Notes under the pieces: generated by a model
The model's database searches: none
Told to the model about the DNA's origin: nothing
What the model saw: the letters and a program-made list of their open reading frames with translations, nothing else
DNA from: Psychrobacillus sp. INOP01
Lineage (GTDB): Bacteria > Bacillota > Bacilli > Bacillales_A > Planococcaceae
Assembly: GCF_018140925.1 (NCBI RefSeq)
Contig: NZ_CP073315.1
Location: 3,844,001-3,908,000, forward strand
Direction: 5' to 3'
DNA length: 64,000 nucleotides
Translations under genes and position numbers: made by a program
Shown here: positions 21,727-31,370 of the stretch, piece after piece
How positions within the stretch are numbered: position 1 is the stretch's first letter
How the letters are laid out: each line of letters starts with the position of its first letter

Positions 21727-22782
21727 ATGTTATTGGAAGCACAGGATTTTATTCGTCTTTTTTATATGGAAACTGGTAAAGCTGAACAAGACATGTACAC
21801 GCGATTAAGAGAAATAGAAAATCAGATCAATACAGAAGGTGTCTACGAACATACTACCGAGGAATTGGAGTTTGGTGCTAAAGTGGCATGGCGTAATAGC
21901 AATAAATGCATCGGGCGTTTATTTTGGCAAAGCCTTACTGTTTTTGATAAACGAGATTTACATACTGAGGGCGCTATATTTGAAGCGCTACTAGAGCATA
22001 TGCAGTTTGCGACAAATGAAGGTCGGATTAGGCCGACAATTACAATATTTTCACAAAAAGATGTACGAATTTGGAATCATCAGCTAATCAGATATGCGGG
22101 CTATGAAACTGAAGATTGGATTATTGGAGATTCCGATTCTATTGATTTTACGAAAATATGCGAGGATCTTGGATGGAAAGGGAAGAGAACCAATTTTGAT
22201 GTGCTGCCCCTCGTCATTCAAGTAAAGGATCATCCTCCGAAATTATTCGATATTCCAGAGCAATATATTTTGAATGTCCCGATTCGTCACCCCGAATATG
22301 ACTGGTTTGAGGATCTACAATTGAAATGGTATGCTGTTCCGATGATTTCAAGTATGAAATTAGAAATTGGAGGAATCACTTACGCAGCCGCTCCGTTTAA
22401 TGGTTGGTATATGGGTACGGAAATTGGGGCACGCAATCTGGCGGATGAATATCGTTACAATATGCTTCCAGCAGTTGCGAAACGTATGGGTTTAAATACG
22501 AAATCTAATGCTTCTCTTTGGAAAGACCGTGCTCTAGTGGAGCTAAATGCAGCTGTATTGTATTCGTATAAAAAAGACGGTGTCAGTATTGTAGATCATC
22601 ATACTGCAGCGCAACAGTTTAAGAAGTTTGAAGAAATTGAAAAGGATGCAGGAAGAGACGTCACTGGTAATTGGGCATGGCTTATCCCACCAATGTCACC
22701 AGCAACTACACATGTTTTTCACAAGCCGTATAACAATGAAAAAGTAACCCCCAATTATTCTTATCAACCATTACCGTATTAA
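21727..22782 (+). CDS. nos: Nitric oxide synthase oxygenase (bacterial NOS)
   Basis: About 351 residues from ATG 21727, with GGGGAGG at about 21711-21717, the usual length of the oxygenase-only enzyme of Gram-positives. It converts L-arginine to citrulline and nitric oxide using heme and a tetrahydropterin or folate, with electrons from a separate reductase. The heme-thiolate motif [10 protein letters not shown] is present, as are the substrate-pocket segments [21 protein letters not shown] and [15 protein letters not shown], and the C-terminal [11 protein letters not shown]. In Bacillus it protects against oxidative stress and some antibiotics. It is a single gene followed by a terminator. 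Confidence 0.95.
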   Translation: MLLEAQDFIRLFYMETGKAEQDMYTRLREIENQINTEGVYEHTTEELEFGAKVAWRNSNKCIGRLFWQSLTVFDKRDLHTEGAIFEALLEHMQFATNEGRIRPTITIFSQKDVRIWNHQLIRYAGYETEDWIIGDSDSIDFTKICEDLGWKGKRTNFDVLPLVIQVKDHPPKLFDIPEQYILNVPIRHPEYDWFEDLQLKWYAVPMISSMKLEIGGITYAAAPFNGWYMGTEIGARNLADEYRYNMLPAVAKRMGLNTKSNASLWKDRALVELNAAVLYSYKKDGVSIVDHHTAAQQFKKFEEIEKDAGRDVTGNWAWLIPPMSPATTHVFHKPYNNEKVTPNYSYQPLPY

Positions 22783-22815
22783 AAAAGAAGCATGATTTCA
22801 TGCTTCTTTTTTTAA
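22783..22815 (+). terminator. Rho-independent terminator after nos
   Basis: AAGAAGCATGA and TCATGCTTCTT arms with a short loop, then T residues. It can also serve the convergent MFS gene. Confidence 0.8.
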
Positions 22816-22826
22816 ATCATAAATTT

Positions 22827-24029
22827 TTATTGGACTTCCTCCGAAACATATCGAGCTCTTCCTGCATGCATTCCAGCAAAGAAAAGGAGAACTACTGTAA
22901 CCAAAAATAAAATCATTGGTGTATACCAGCTGTCTGTTTCATCATGGATAAATCCAAAGAATACTGGACCAACTGCTGCGAGTAAATACCCAATTGACTG
23001 AGCAACACCTGATAAATCAGCCGCCTCCATTGGTGTTCGAGAACGAAGGGAGAAGAACATCATGACAAGACCAAAAGATGCCCCTCCACCTAAACCAAGT
23101 GTAATCATCCAAACTAGTGCAAGTGAAATATCTCCGAACAATAATCCAGTGAAACCAATTAAATAGAAAACCGTAAATAACGCAACAAGTATTCGCTGAT
23201 CCTTAAGTCGACCTGCAAGAATTGGGATAAGGAACGTCATTGGAAGCTGCGCAAATTGCATAATGGAAAGCATCCAACCAGATTTTTCTGCATCCATCCC
23301 TTGTGTTTGAAGAATTTCAGGAATCCATGCTGCAGTTGTATAAAAAATGAGCGATTGTAGACCCATACATAAAGTGATGGTCCAAGTTAAAGGCGATTTT
23401 AAAATAGATTTAGCTTTTTCCACATTAGTTGAAGGGCTCGCTACAACTATTTGTTTTTGCTTGATCTGTGGTAACCAAATGATACACGCTATTATCGCGA
23501 GAATTGCCCAAAAACCGAGTGCACCTTGCCAGCCATAAGAAGTCCCATCTGCTATTGGATAGCTAATACCTGCACCAATACCAGCTGATAAGTTCATGGA
23601 CACGGTAAATACTCCAGTCATGAGACCAAGCTGTAAAGGAAATTTCGACTTAATGAAACTTGGGAGTAATACATTACCAAAAGCAATCGCAACTCCTATT
23701 AAAGCAGTACCTAATAGTAAGAAAAATGGTGTTCCGAGCGAGCGAATAATAATACCGACCGCCAATAATAAAATAGCCAGAAATAGTGTTATTTCCATCC
23801 CAAAGCGTCGTGCAATCTTTGGGGCAAAAGGGGAGATAATTGCAAATGCTAAAAGTGGAATCGTTGTGATAAATCCTGCTAATACATTCGAAATGTCTAA
23901 TCCATCTCGTATGTAAGAAATAATTGGTCCTACGGCGGTAAGTGGTGCTCGTAGTGTAGTGGATATGAAAATTATCCCAATTATTAGTAAAGCAATTGTT
24001 TTTTTATTTGTTTCTTTATTAGTTAACAA
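22827..24029 (-). CDS. MFS transporter of the CynX/NimT family
   Basis: 400 residues with about twelve hydrophobic segments. The N-terminal LRAPLTAVGPIISYIRDGL and the TM5 region MNLSAGIGAGISYPIAD are typical of the CynX/NimT (cyanate/2-nitroimidazole) group of major facilitator transporters. It is an integral membrane protein; the substrate cannot be told. The start is TTG 24029 with AAGGAGAGAATTCA upstream. Confidence 0.85.
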   Translation of the reverse strand: MLTNKETNKKTIALLIIGIIFISTTLRAPLTAVGPIISYIRDGLDISNVLAGFITTIPLLAFAIISPFAPKIARRFGMEITLFLAILLLAVGIIIRSLGTPFFLLLGTALIGVAIAFGNVLLPSFIKSKFPLQLGLMTGVFTVSMNLSAGIGAGISYPIADGTSYGWQGALGFWAILAIIACIIWLPQIKQKQIVVASPSTNVEKAKSILKSPLTWTITLCMGLQSLIFYTTAAWIPEILQTQGMDAEKSGWMLSIMQFAQLPMTFLIPILAGRLKDQRILVALFTVFYLIGFTGLLFGDISLALVWMITLGLGGGASFGLVMMFFSLRSRTPMEAADLSGVAQSIGYLLAAVGPVFFGFIHDETDSWYTPMILFLVTVVLLFFAGMHAGRARYVSEEVQ

Positions 24030-24221
24030 ATGAATTCTCTCCTTACGAGATTATGTAGTCCAACTTTAGAAAATGCTACACTCTTTATCCTCTAAGTTCA
24101 ATAGTTAGACGTAAAAAGATATTTCTATAATAAAATATTGGAATATTAAGAGTATTGGTATGATAAAATAGATATGTAAATATTTACAAAACGAGAATGA
24201 TTTATACATAGGGGGATTCAA

Positions 24222-25016
24222 ATGACTGCAAAGAAAGTATTGTCATTAGTGGGTGTATCTAAAAACTTTGGAAATAAACAAGTGCTGAATGGTATCAATC
24301 TAGATGTATATGAAGGTCAAATTATTGGCTATATTGGGCCAAATGGAGCAGGGAAAAGTACAACTGTAAAGTTGATGCTTGGTCTTATAGATGGTTATAC
24401 GGGGCTTATAGAAATTTTTGGGAAAAATATTATTAAAGGTGATTATTCCTATAAAAAACGAATTGGCTATGTGCCAGAGACGGCGGAGCTTTATGAAAAT
24501 CTAACCGCCTTCGAATATCTTTCCTTCACAGGGGAGCTTTATGGATTGAGTAGTAAGGTTGCAGAGAAAAAGGCATTCGAATTGATGAAGGAATTTGGTT
24601 TAGAAGCTGTATTTCATCAACGAATTTCCTCTTTTTCAAAAGGGATGAAGCAGAAGGTATTAATCATTTCGAGTTTGTTACATGACCCGGATTTACTGTT
24701 TTTCGATGAACCGCTTAGTGGTTTAGATGCGAACAGTGTAATGGTTATTAAAGAAATACTTGCAAAGCTTGCTGAGCAGGGAAAGACCATTTTTTATTCT
24801 TCTCATATTATGGATGTCGTTGAGAAAATTAGTAACCGAATTGTATTATTAGTAAATGGTCAGGTAGTGGCAGATGGAACTTTTGAAGAACTGAAAATGC
24901 AAAACCAGGAAGGATCATTAGAAGACATCTTTAATCAGTTGACTGGTTTTACTGAGCATGAGGAAATTGCGGAGAGATTTGTGAATGTAGTTCATGGAGG
25001 CAAAGACTATGAATGA
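24222..25016 (+). CDS. ABC transporter ATP-binding protein
   Basis: 264 residues with Walker A GPNGAGKST, Q-loop region GYVPETAELYENLT, ABC signature SFSKGMKQK, Walker B LLFFDEPLSGLD and switch His in YSSHIMDVVE. It resembles the ABC-2 type exporter ATPases (BcrA/CcmA/NatA-like). The start ATG 24222 follows GGGGGATTCAA. The stop overlaps the start of the permease gene, so the two form one transporter at the cytoplasmic membrane. The substrate is unknown. Confidence 0.92.
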   Translation: MTAKKVLSLVGVSKNFGNKQVLNGINLDVYEGQIIGYIGPNGAGKSTTVKLMLGLIDGYTGLIEIFGKNIIKGDYSYKKRIGYVPETAELYENLTAFEYLSFTGELYGLSSKVAEKKAFELMKEFGLEAVFHQRISSFSKGMKQKVLIISSLLHDPDLLFFDEPLSGLDANSVMVIKEILAKLAEQGKTIFYSSHIMDVVEKISNRIVLLVNGQVVADGTFEELKMQNQEGSLEDIFNQLTGFTEHEEIAERFVNVVHGGKDYE

Positions 25017-26631
25017 TTTTGCTGCACTTAGAGTTTTAGATCGTTTTAGACCGTTTTTTCAAAAATTGAATATAGACTATGATGTGATGCGAAAGATTTT
25101 ACAGCTGAAGCTGACGATGGATAGCAGAAGGATGCCAGCAATCTTTAGTGGTTCAAATGTAAAAAAAGAAGGGAACCAGTTTCTTAAATCCTTATGGATG
25201 TACGCGTTATTTGGAATTCTCTTTTTAGTTCCTTTTCTATTTTTAGGTAATGAGTTTCTATTCTCTCTTACTATTATGTTTAGCTCTTTATTTGTCATTT
25301 TAATGACATCAATGGTTTCTGATTTTTCTGCTGTTCTGCTAGATATACGGGATAAAAATATACTTCACTCGAAACCTATTAGTGAAAAGACTTTAAATGC
25401 CGCGAAGATTACTCATATTATGATTTATATGTTTTTATTAACCGGTTCGTTTGTAGTTATTCCTCTCGTTGTAAGTATTTTTAAGTTTGGTATTATCTTT
25501 GCGCTCTTGTTTTTAATAGAAATAATATTAATTAGTAGTTTGGCTGTGGTGTTGACTGCCTTTGTTTATTTGTTCATTCTACGTTTTTTTAGTGGTGAAA
25601 TGCTAAAGGATATTATTAACTATGTACAAATTTTCTTAGCAATTGGAATGGCGGTAAGTTATCAATTAGTTGGGCGCGTGTTTCAAATAGTTAACATTGA
25701 AATTTCGTATACCTTTGCTTGGTGGCATACGTTACTGCCATCTTTTTGGTTTGCAGCTCCTTTTGAATTGATATTAAATAGAGATTACTCCTTGCATATT
25801 ATTATACTATCCGTGCTCGCTGTTCTAGCTCCAATTATTGCTATTGCGATTTATATTCGTCTTATGCCAACCTTTGAGCGAAATCTATCTAAATTACAAA
25901 GTGATACTAACAGAACGAAAAAGAGAAACCGCATGCTACAGGGAGTTTGGGCAAGAACCTTATGTAGAAATAAAGAGGAGCGCACCTTTTACAAGTTTGC
26001 ATCCCTTATGTTAAAAGAAGAAAGGGAATTAAAGCTTAAAATATTTCCCATACTTGGATTTGCTATTATTTTTCCTTTTATCTTTTTATTTAATACGTTA
26101 AGCACTGGTTCTTTTGAGGAAATGAGAAGTGGAAATTCTTTTATGGTCATATATTTTGCTCTAATTATGATTCCATCTGTTGTTCAAATGCTGGAATACT
26201 CTGGTAACTATAAAGGGCAATGGATCTTCTACGCTGCGCCTATTAAAAATAAGTCGATTGTATATAGTGCGACTTTAAAGGCTAGCATTATGAATTATTT
26301 CATACCTATTTTAACTATGCTAGGTGTAATATTTTTATGGATATTTTCTTTCCGAATTTTTCTGGACTTAGTCGTCGTCCTACTAGCTGCAATTATGTTA
26401 ACAGTAGTATCTTATGGAATTTTTAATAAGGGTAAATTCCCATTTATTAGCTCTCATGAGCATACACAAACTAATGCGTTTTTTAAAGTATTCGGTAGTA
26501 TGTTAATAGTAGGAATAATGGCAGCTATACATTCTGTGATTTTAATAATTCCTTATGGTTTGCCGGTGTATGCCGTTATACTGTTATTCAGTAATTTCAT
26601 AGGTTGGAAATTAATGTTCTCGAGAGGTTAA
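25009..26631 (+). CDS. ABC transporter permease (ABC-2 type, large)
   Basis: About 540 residues from ATG 25009, chosen for GGAGG at 24996-25000. It contains two groups of hydrophobic segments separated by a charged cytoplasmic loop (about residues 285-345), as in fused two-half permeases. It overlaps the ATPase gene by eight bases. It probably forms a dimeric exporter with the ATPase. No substrate can be inferred. Confidence 0.85.
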   Translation: MNDFAALRVLDRFRPFFQKLNIDYDVMRKILQLKLTMDSRRMPAIFSGSNVKKEGNQFLKSLWMYALFGILFLVPFLFLGNEFLFSLTIMFSSLFVILMTSMVSDFSAVLLDIRDKNILHSKPISEKTLNAAKITHIMIYMFLLTGSFVVIPLVVSIFKFGIIFALLFLIEIILISSLAVVLTAFVYLFILRFFSGEMLKDIINYVQIFLAIGMAVSYQLVGRVFQIVNIEISYTFAWWHTLLPSFWFAAPFELILNRDYSLHIIILSVLAVLAPIIAIAIYIRLMPTFERNLSKLQSDTNRTKKRNRMLQGVWARTLCRNKEERTFYKFASLMLKEERELKLKIFPILGFAIIFPFIFLFNTLSTGSFEEMRSGNSFMVIYFALIMIPSVVQMLEYSGNYKGQWIFYAAPIKNKSIVYSATLKASIMNYFIPILTMLGVIFLWIFSFRIFLDLVVVLLAAIMLTVVSYGIFNKGKFPFISSHEHTQTNAFFKVFGSMLIVGIMAAIHSVILIIPYGLPVYAVILLFSNFIGWKLMFSRG

Positions 26632-26646
26632 TGAGGAGTGGGGTAA

Positions 26647-27222
26647 GTGGTTTTACAAACAAGAGAAGATATAAAATCTTTAATACAAGAAGATAAATGG
26701 ATGATGGATATATTAAAAGTAGCTCATCAATTAGAACTGCCAGACTGGTGGATATGCGCTGGGTTTGTCCGCTCTAAGATTTGGGATACTTTACATGGAT
26801 ATATAGAAAGAACTCCTTTAGCGGATATCGATGTGATTTATTTTGATTCTAACAATAAGGAAGAGTCGGAGGAGAAAAAGTGGGAGGATCAGCTACAGTG
26901 CTTGCTGCCTAATATCCCGTGGTCTGTAAAAAACCAGGCTAGAATGCATAAGATAAACAGCCTGCCACCTTATATCTCTTCCGTGGATGGAATAGCCAAT
27001 TTTCCAGAAACGGTGACTGCTATAGGGGTTAAATTGGATGAGCAAAATGAAGTTGTACTCGTAGCACCTCATGGAATAGCCGACATCCTGCAGATGAGCG
27101 TGAATCCAGTCCCTCGTTTTGCAACAAATAAAGATCTACTAGAAGTTTACGAACAACGAATACAAAACAAAAACTGGCTAACTATCTGGCCAAATGTAAG
27201 AATAGTTAGCCGTCTCATGTGA
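26647..27222 (+). CDS. Nucleotidyltransferase family protein (COG3575-like)
   Basis: 191 residues from GTG 26647, preceded by GAGGAGTGGGG. The segment WWICAGFVRSKIWDTLHG followed by PLADIDVIYFD matches the family of small NTase-fold proteins (DUF925), in which Asp-x-Asp would bind metal. It is 15 bp behind the ABC permease and may be cotranscribed with it. The biological substrate is unknown. Confidence 0.8.
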   Translation: MVLQTREDIKSLIQEDKWMMDILKVAHQLELPDWWICAGFVRSKIWDTLHGYIERTPLADIDVIYFDSNNKEESEEKKWEDQLQCLLPNIPWSVKNQARMHKINSLPPYISSVDGIANFPETVTAIGVKLDEQNEVVLVAPHGIADILQMSVNPVPRFATNKDLLEVYEQRIQNKNWLTIWPNVRIVSRLM

Positions 27223-27340
27223 CAAAAAACGTATAAGTTATTATTTCTTTCCTTTATGTCTATACAACTTTCGCAACTAGATGAACCGAATGGGCGATGG
27301 GCGCATATGATGTTATGACTTGATTACAAGGAGGAAAAAA

Positions 27341-27904
27341 ATGAAACACATGCGCCATATTGTGACGAAAGCTGTTGTTGCTAAAGGTAAAAAGAGAACG
27401 GAATCCTGTGAAGTGCTTCGTCCACCAAATACACCTTCAAGTATTTTAGGATGCTGGGTTATTAATCACACATGTTCGTCTAAAAAACACGGAAGATATG
27501 TTGAAGTAACTGGGAAATTTGATATAAACGTTTGGTATGCACATCATGATCATTCCAAAACGTCCGTATTTACAGAAACGATCAATTATAAGGATCGTAT
27601 CAAACTACATTACCGCGATAAAGACTCTACCGGAGAAGAAGTACATGTACGTGTGCTGCAGCAACCAAATTGTACAGAGGCAATTATAATTTCGGGAGGT
27701 ACACAGTTCCAAGTAACAGTAGAAAGAGAGATACTAGTTGAAGTTGTAGGTGAAACAACTATATGCATTCAAGTACATGAAGCAGAATTTGAAGAAGAAT
27801 GGGCATATGGTGAAGAAAGCTCCTCTAGCTCGTCATCTAGTTCTTCAAGCTCCTCTGGATCCGCAGGTTCCTCCAAAAGTACAGAAGATTCCTCGTCACT
27901 TTAA
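27341..27904 (+). CDS. cotE: Spore coat morphogenetic protein CotE
   Basis: 187 residues from ATG 27341, which follows AAGGAGGAAAAAA. The core (RPPNTPSSILGCWVINHTCS, KFDINVWYAHHDHSKT, YKDRIKLHYRD) is characteristic of CotE, which sits at the inner/outer coat interface and recruits outer coat proteins. The acidic region EFEEEWAYGEE is followed by a run of about 13 serines plus Gly/Ala/Ser, a longer and more Ser-rich tail than in Bacillus subtilis. The position ahead of mutS is conserved. The upstream GCGCATATGATG could be a sigma-E or sigma-K -10 element. Confidence 0.93.
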   Translation: MKHMRHIVTKAVVAKGKKRTESCEVLRPPNTPSSILGCWVINHTCSSKKHGRYVEVTGKFDINVWYAHHDHSKTSVFTETINYKDRIKLHYRDKDSTGEEVHVRVLQQPNCTEAIIISGGTQFQVTVEREILVEVVGETTICIQVHEAEFEEEWAYGEESSSSSSSSSSSSSGSAGSSKSTEDSSSL

Positions 27905-27938
27905 CAAGCCGGCTACTATTTCCGGCTTTTTTTTATTG
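27905..27938 (+). terminator. Rho-independent terminator after cotE
   Basis: AAGCCGG and CCGGCTT arms around CTACTATTT, then eight T residues. Confidence 0.85.
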
Positions 27939-28258
27939 GCATTAAAACAATTTAAAAATGGTTATATTTATTAAATTATTTTCATAATCAGTTGTTTCCA
28001 TTAAAAATAAGAATGTTTAAGTGATAACACAATTTTTAATCGTTTTTTTAGTAGTCGATCTTGTAGATTGAATCGTGAGGCGGCGACTTCAGCGGGAACA
28101 GCGCGACCTGAAAGCGCACGCCTACAGCGGAAATCAACGTTAATCCGATTTCACTATTTAATATGCTTCTATGAAATTGATTCTTTTATATAACAAATGG
28201 ATATCTATCGTTACAAAGGAAAACCTACTAAAGATTAAAAACGAAAGGAGTGTTCGCT
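27939..28258. other. Intergenic region with a dispersed-repeat-like segment
   Basis: No gene is seen. The GC-rich part at about 28074-28137 (AGGCGGCGACTTCAGCGGG, then CTACAGCGGAAATCAACG) stands out in an AT-rich background and resembles the short interspersed repeats common in Planococcaceae and Bacillus genomes. Confidence 0.5.
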
Positions 28259-28396
28259 ATGAAGGATCGTAAACAACCACATGAGCAATTCACGATGAAA
28301 GATAATGAATTGACTTCGATGCAAGAGGTTATATATCCAAAAGAATTCAAACGGGCAGACAAAGAGACGTTTAAGAAAAATCCTATTAAAAAGTAA
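28259..28396 (+). CDS. Small hypothetical protein (45 residues)
   Basis: ATG 28259 has AAAGGAGTGTTCGCT upstream. The product is hydrophilic and charged (MKDRKQPHEQFTMKDNELTS) and ends with a Lys-rich tail (ADKETFKKNPIKK). It is followed by a strong terminator. The composition would suit a small spore-core or stress peptide, but no family is recognised. Confidence 0.6.
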   Translation: MKDRKQPHEQFTMKDNELTSMQEVIYPKEFKRADKETFKKNPIKK

Positions 28397-28405
28397 TCGA
28401 AATAA

Positions 28406-28443
28406 TGAACCCCGAATTATGACTCTTATTCGGGGTTCATTTT
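28406..28443 (+). terminator. Rho-independent terminator
   Basis: TGAACCCCGAAT and ATTCGGGGTTCA arms, 12 perfect pairs, followed by TTTTATT. Confidence 0.88.
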
Positions 28444-28781
28444 ATTGGGGCATCTATTCGTTTTCCTGCATTAATGGGCAGTAATTCTGGCCAAAATATC
28501 AAATCATAAGTGTGAGACAACTGCCCGTAAAAGCACTATATGGAACATAAACAAAAATTCTAGGTCGTGTGTCTACGTCTATGTAACTCTCTTCCGGCGA
28601 GCCACAGGTTAACAGGATGTTGGTCACTCAGGCATTGCCATAGGAAGCGTCTTTTTTTGCCTCAGTTCTATTTTATCGGTGAAGAATGAAGAAAACCCTC
28701 ACTGATTGAAGTTTCACTTTATCAGCTTCATTGGTTTTTTGGTATAATCATTATATTAGTGAAGAAGAGAGAAGGATTTAA
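28444..28781. other. Leader region of mutS
   Basis: No ORF is seen. A GC-richer segment at about 28575-28650 (CCGGCGAGCCACAGG, GGATGTTGGTCACTCAGG, CATTGCCATAGG, then a T run) may be a structured or repeated element. A -10 TATAAT at about 28742-28747 precedes mutS. The 17-mer TTGAAGTTTCACTTTAT at 28706-28722 recurs upstream of yneF. Confidence 0.45.
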
Positions 28782-31349
28782 ATGACTACACAAACACCAA
28801 TGATGCAACAATACTTAAAAATTAAAGAAGACTACATAGATGCGTTTTTATTTTTTCGTTTAGGTGATTTTTATGAATTATTTCATGATGATGCTATTAA
28901 AGCTGCTGCGATTTTAGAAATTACGCTTACTAGTAGGAAGGACAATATTCCGATGTGTGGCGTGCCCCATCATTCTGCCCAAGGATACGTCGAAACACTT
29001 ATTAGTAAGGGCTATAAAGTAGCTATTTGCGAACAAGTGGAAGATCCAAAACATGCGAAAGGTGTGGTAAAAAGAGAGGTTGTTCGTCTTGTCACACCGG
29101 GGACTATTATAGAAGGAAAAGCCATGCAAACGAAGTCTAACTATTTTATTGCTTCCGCTGATTTGCTTGCCACAAATGAAGTCGCTTTTGCTTATTTAGA
29201 TGTATCAACGGGAGACGGCTTTACGACCGTTCTTACTGGCGATGAAAAAGAGGTAGTACAAGAGTTGCTTGCGATTCAGGCAAAAGAATTAATCGTATGC
29301 GAACAAATGTATGTGTTGATCAATGATTTATCTGCCATTCATGATTTTACGGTTTCGATTGAAAAAGATGAGTTATCAGATGAAGAGATTCATAAATACG
29401 TTCCGAACCATCCCGATCAAACGCATCAAACGGTGAAACGATTATTACAATACATTCAAAAAACGCAAAAACAATCTCTTTTACATATTCAGCCTTTCAC
29501 TTTTCAACAGAGAGAATCCTTTTTAGCAATGGACTATCATTCAAAACGAAATTTAGAGCTTATTTCATCAATTCGAAGTGGCGACCAAAAAGGGACGTTA
29601 TTATGGTTATTGGATGAAACAGTGACAGCAATGGGCGGACGTAAGCTGAAGCAATGGATTCATCAGCCGCTTGCTAACAAACAATCGATCGAAGCACGTC
29701 AAGAAATAGTAACGAGTTTTCTAAATGACTTTATGCTTCGTGAAGAAATTAAAGAAGCTTTTAAGGAAGTATATGACCTAGAACGACTTGTAGGTAGAAT
29801 TGGTTTTGGTAGTGCTGGAGGGAGAGACCTTGCCCAGTTAAGACAATCCCTTTCTAAGGTTCCAATTATTCAACAGCTACTCGTTGAATCGGAAGATCAA
29901 GTACTGCAAAAACTTGGGACTGCATTAGAGGATTGTGAAGATATTTGGAGAAAGTTACAAGAAGCAATTAGTGAGAATCCTCCGATTTCCGTTAAAGATG
30001 GTGGAGTGATTAACAACGGATTCAACGAACGACTGGACCAACTTCGTGATGCTTCAGTTAACGGTAAAAAGTGGATTGCAGAGCTTGAGCAAAAGGAAAG
30101 AGAAATTACAGGTGCCAAAAACCTGAAAATAGGATATAACCGAATCTTTGGCTACTATATCGAGCTAACAAAATCCAATATCCATCTAGCAGATGAGTCT
30201 AGATATGTGCGTAAACAAACGCTTGCGAACGCAGAACGGTATATTACGGATGAACTTAAAGAAAAGGAATCCCTTATTTTATCTGCAGAAGATGAAAGTC
30301 TAGTTTTGGAATATGAATTATTTACGCAAGTTAGAGAAGAAATTAAAGCATATATTCCGCTCGTTCAAAAATTAGCGAAACAAATAAGTGAACTAGATGT
30401 CTTTATCTCATTTGCTCAAGTAGCAGAGAACCATCGTTTAACGAAACCTGTTTTCCATGAGTCCAATGCAATGATTATTAAAGAGGGAAGACATCCGGTT
30501 GTTGAAAAAATGATGAACAATCAGCTATATGTACCAAATGACTGTGTACTTACGGAAGATATTAATATGCTCTTGATCACTGGGCCAAATATGTCAGGGA
30601 AAAGTACTTTTATGCGACAAATAGCGATTACGACTGTGATGGCTCAAATTGGCTGCTATGTACCTGCTGAATCTGCGAAGCTACCAATTGTCGATAAAAT
30701 ATTTACTCGCATTGGAGCAGCAGATGATTTAGCAGGTGGGCAAAGTACTTTCATGATTGAAATGATGGAATCACAGCATGCCATTATGAATGCGACAAGT
30801 AAGAGCTTGCTTTTATTTGATGAAATTGGGCGCGGTACTTCCACCTATGATGGCATGAGCTTAGCTCAGGCAATGATGGAATATATTCATGAAAACATCG
30901 GTGCAAATACGCTATTCTCTACTCATTATCATGAACTGACAGATTTAGAGGAATTGCTACCGAAGCTTCGAAATGTCCATGTTTCAGCAACTGAAAAAGA
31001 TGGGAAAGTTGTCTTTTTACACAAGCTCAAAGATGGTCCAGCGGATAAAAGCTACGGTATTCACGTGGCAGAGCTAGCGCAGCTGCCTGAACAAATTATT
31101 TCCAGGGCACGTGAAATTTTAGAGACCTTCGAACATCAGGAGGAAAAGAAAGAAAGTGTTGTAAACGTAAGTGAAACACAGTTATCCTTCTTTGATGAGC
31201 AACCAAAGGTAAGTAAAGAAACAATTGTTGTCCAAGAAAATAAATCGTCCGATAAGATAATGAAAAAATTGAAGAAAATCAATATATCAGGTACAACTCC
31301 TTTAGAAGCATTACAACTATTGTACGAGCTACAAAATGAGCTCGAATAA
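28782..31349 (+). CDS. mutS: DNA mismatch repair protein MutS
   Basis: 855 residues, full length. The mismatch-binding domain carries RLGDFYELF (the Phe-x-Glu wedge). The clamp and lever domains follow, then the ATPase with Walker A GPNMSGKST, Walker B LLLFDEIGRGTST and the helix-turn-helix near ELAQLPEQII. The C-terminus ends with the dimer/beta-clamp-binding tail. It recognises replication mispairs and works with MutL, encoded 21 bp downstream. The start ATG 28782 follows GAGAGAAGGATTTAA. Confidence 0.97.
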   Translation: MTTQTPMMQQYLKIKEDYIDAFLFFRLGDFYELFHDDAIKAAAILEITLTSRKDNIPMCGVPHHSAQGYVETLISKGYKVAICEQVEDPKHAKGVVKREVVRLVTPGTIIEGKAMQTKSNYFIASADLLATNEVAFAYLDVSTGDGFTTVLTGDEKEVVQELLAIQAKELIVCEQMYVLINDLSAIHDFTVSIEKDELSDEEIHKYVPNHPDQTHQTVKRLLQYIQKTQKQSLLHIQPFTFQQRESFLAMDYHSKRNLELISSIRSGDQKGTLLWLLDETVTAMGGRKLKQWIHQPLANKQSIEARQEIVTSFLNDFMLREEIKEAFKEVYDLERLVGRIGFGSAGGRDLAQLRQSLSKVPIIQQLLVESEDQVLQKLGTALEDCEDIWRKLQEAISENPPISVKDGGVINNGFNERLDQLRDASVNGKKWIAELEQKEREITGAKNLKIGYNRIFGYYIELTKSNIHLADESRYVRKQTLANAERYITDELKEKESLILSAEDESLVLEYELFTQVREEIKAYIPLVQKLAKQISELDVFISFAQVAENHRLTKPVFHESNAMIIKEGRHPVVEKMMNNQLYVPNDCVLTEDINMLLITGPNMSGKSTFMRQIAITTVMAQIGCYVPAESAKLPIVDKIFTRIGAADDLAGGQSTFMIEMMESQHAIMNATSKSLLLFDEIGRGTSTYDGMSLAQAMMEYIHENIGANTLFSTHYHELTDLEELLPKLRNVHVSATEKDGKVVFLHKLKDGPADKSYGIHVAELAQLPEQIISRAREILETFEHQEEKKESVVNVSETQLSFFDEQPKVSKETIVVQENKSSDKIMKKLKKINISGTTPLEALQLLYELQNELE

Positions 31350-31370
31350 CCAAAAAGTAGGTGAATAAAA

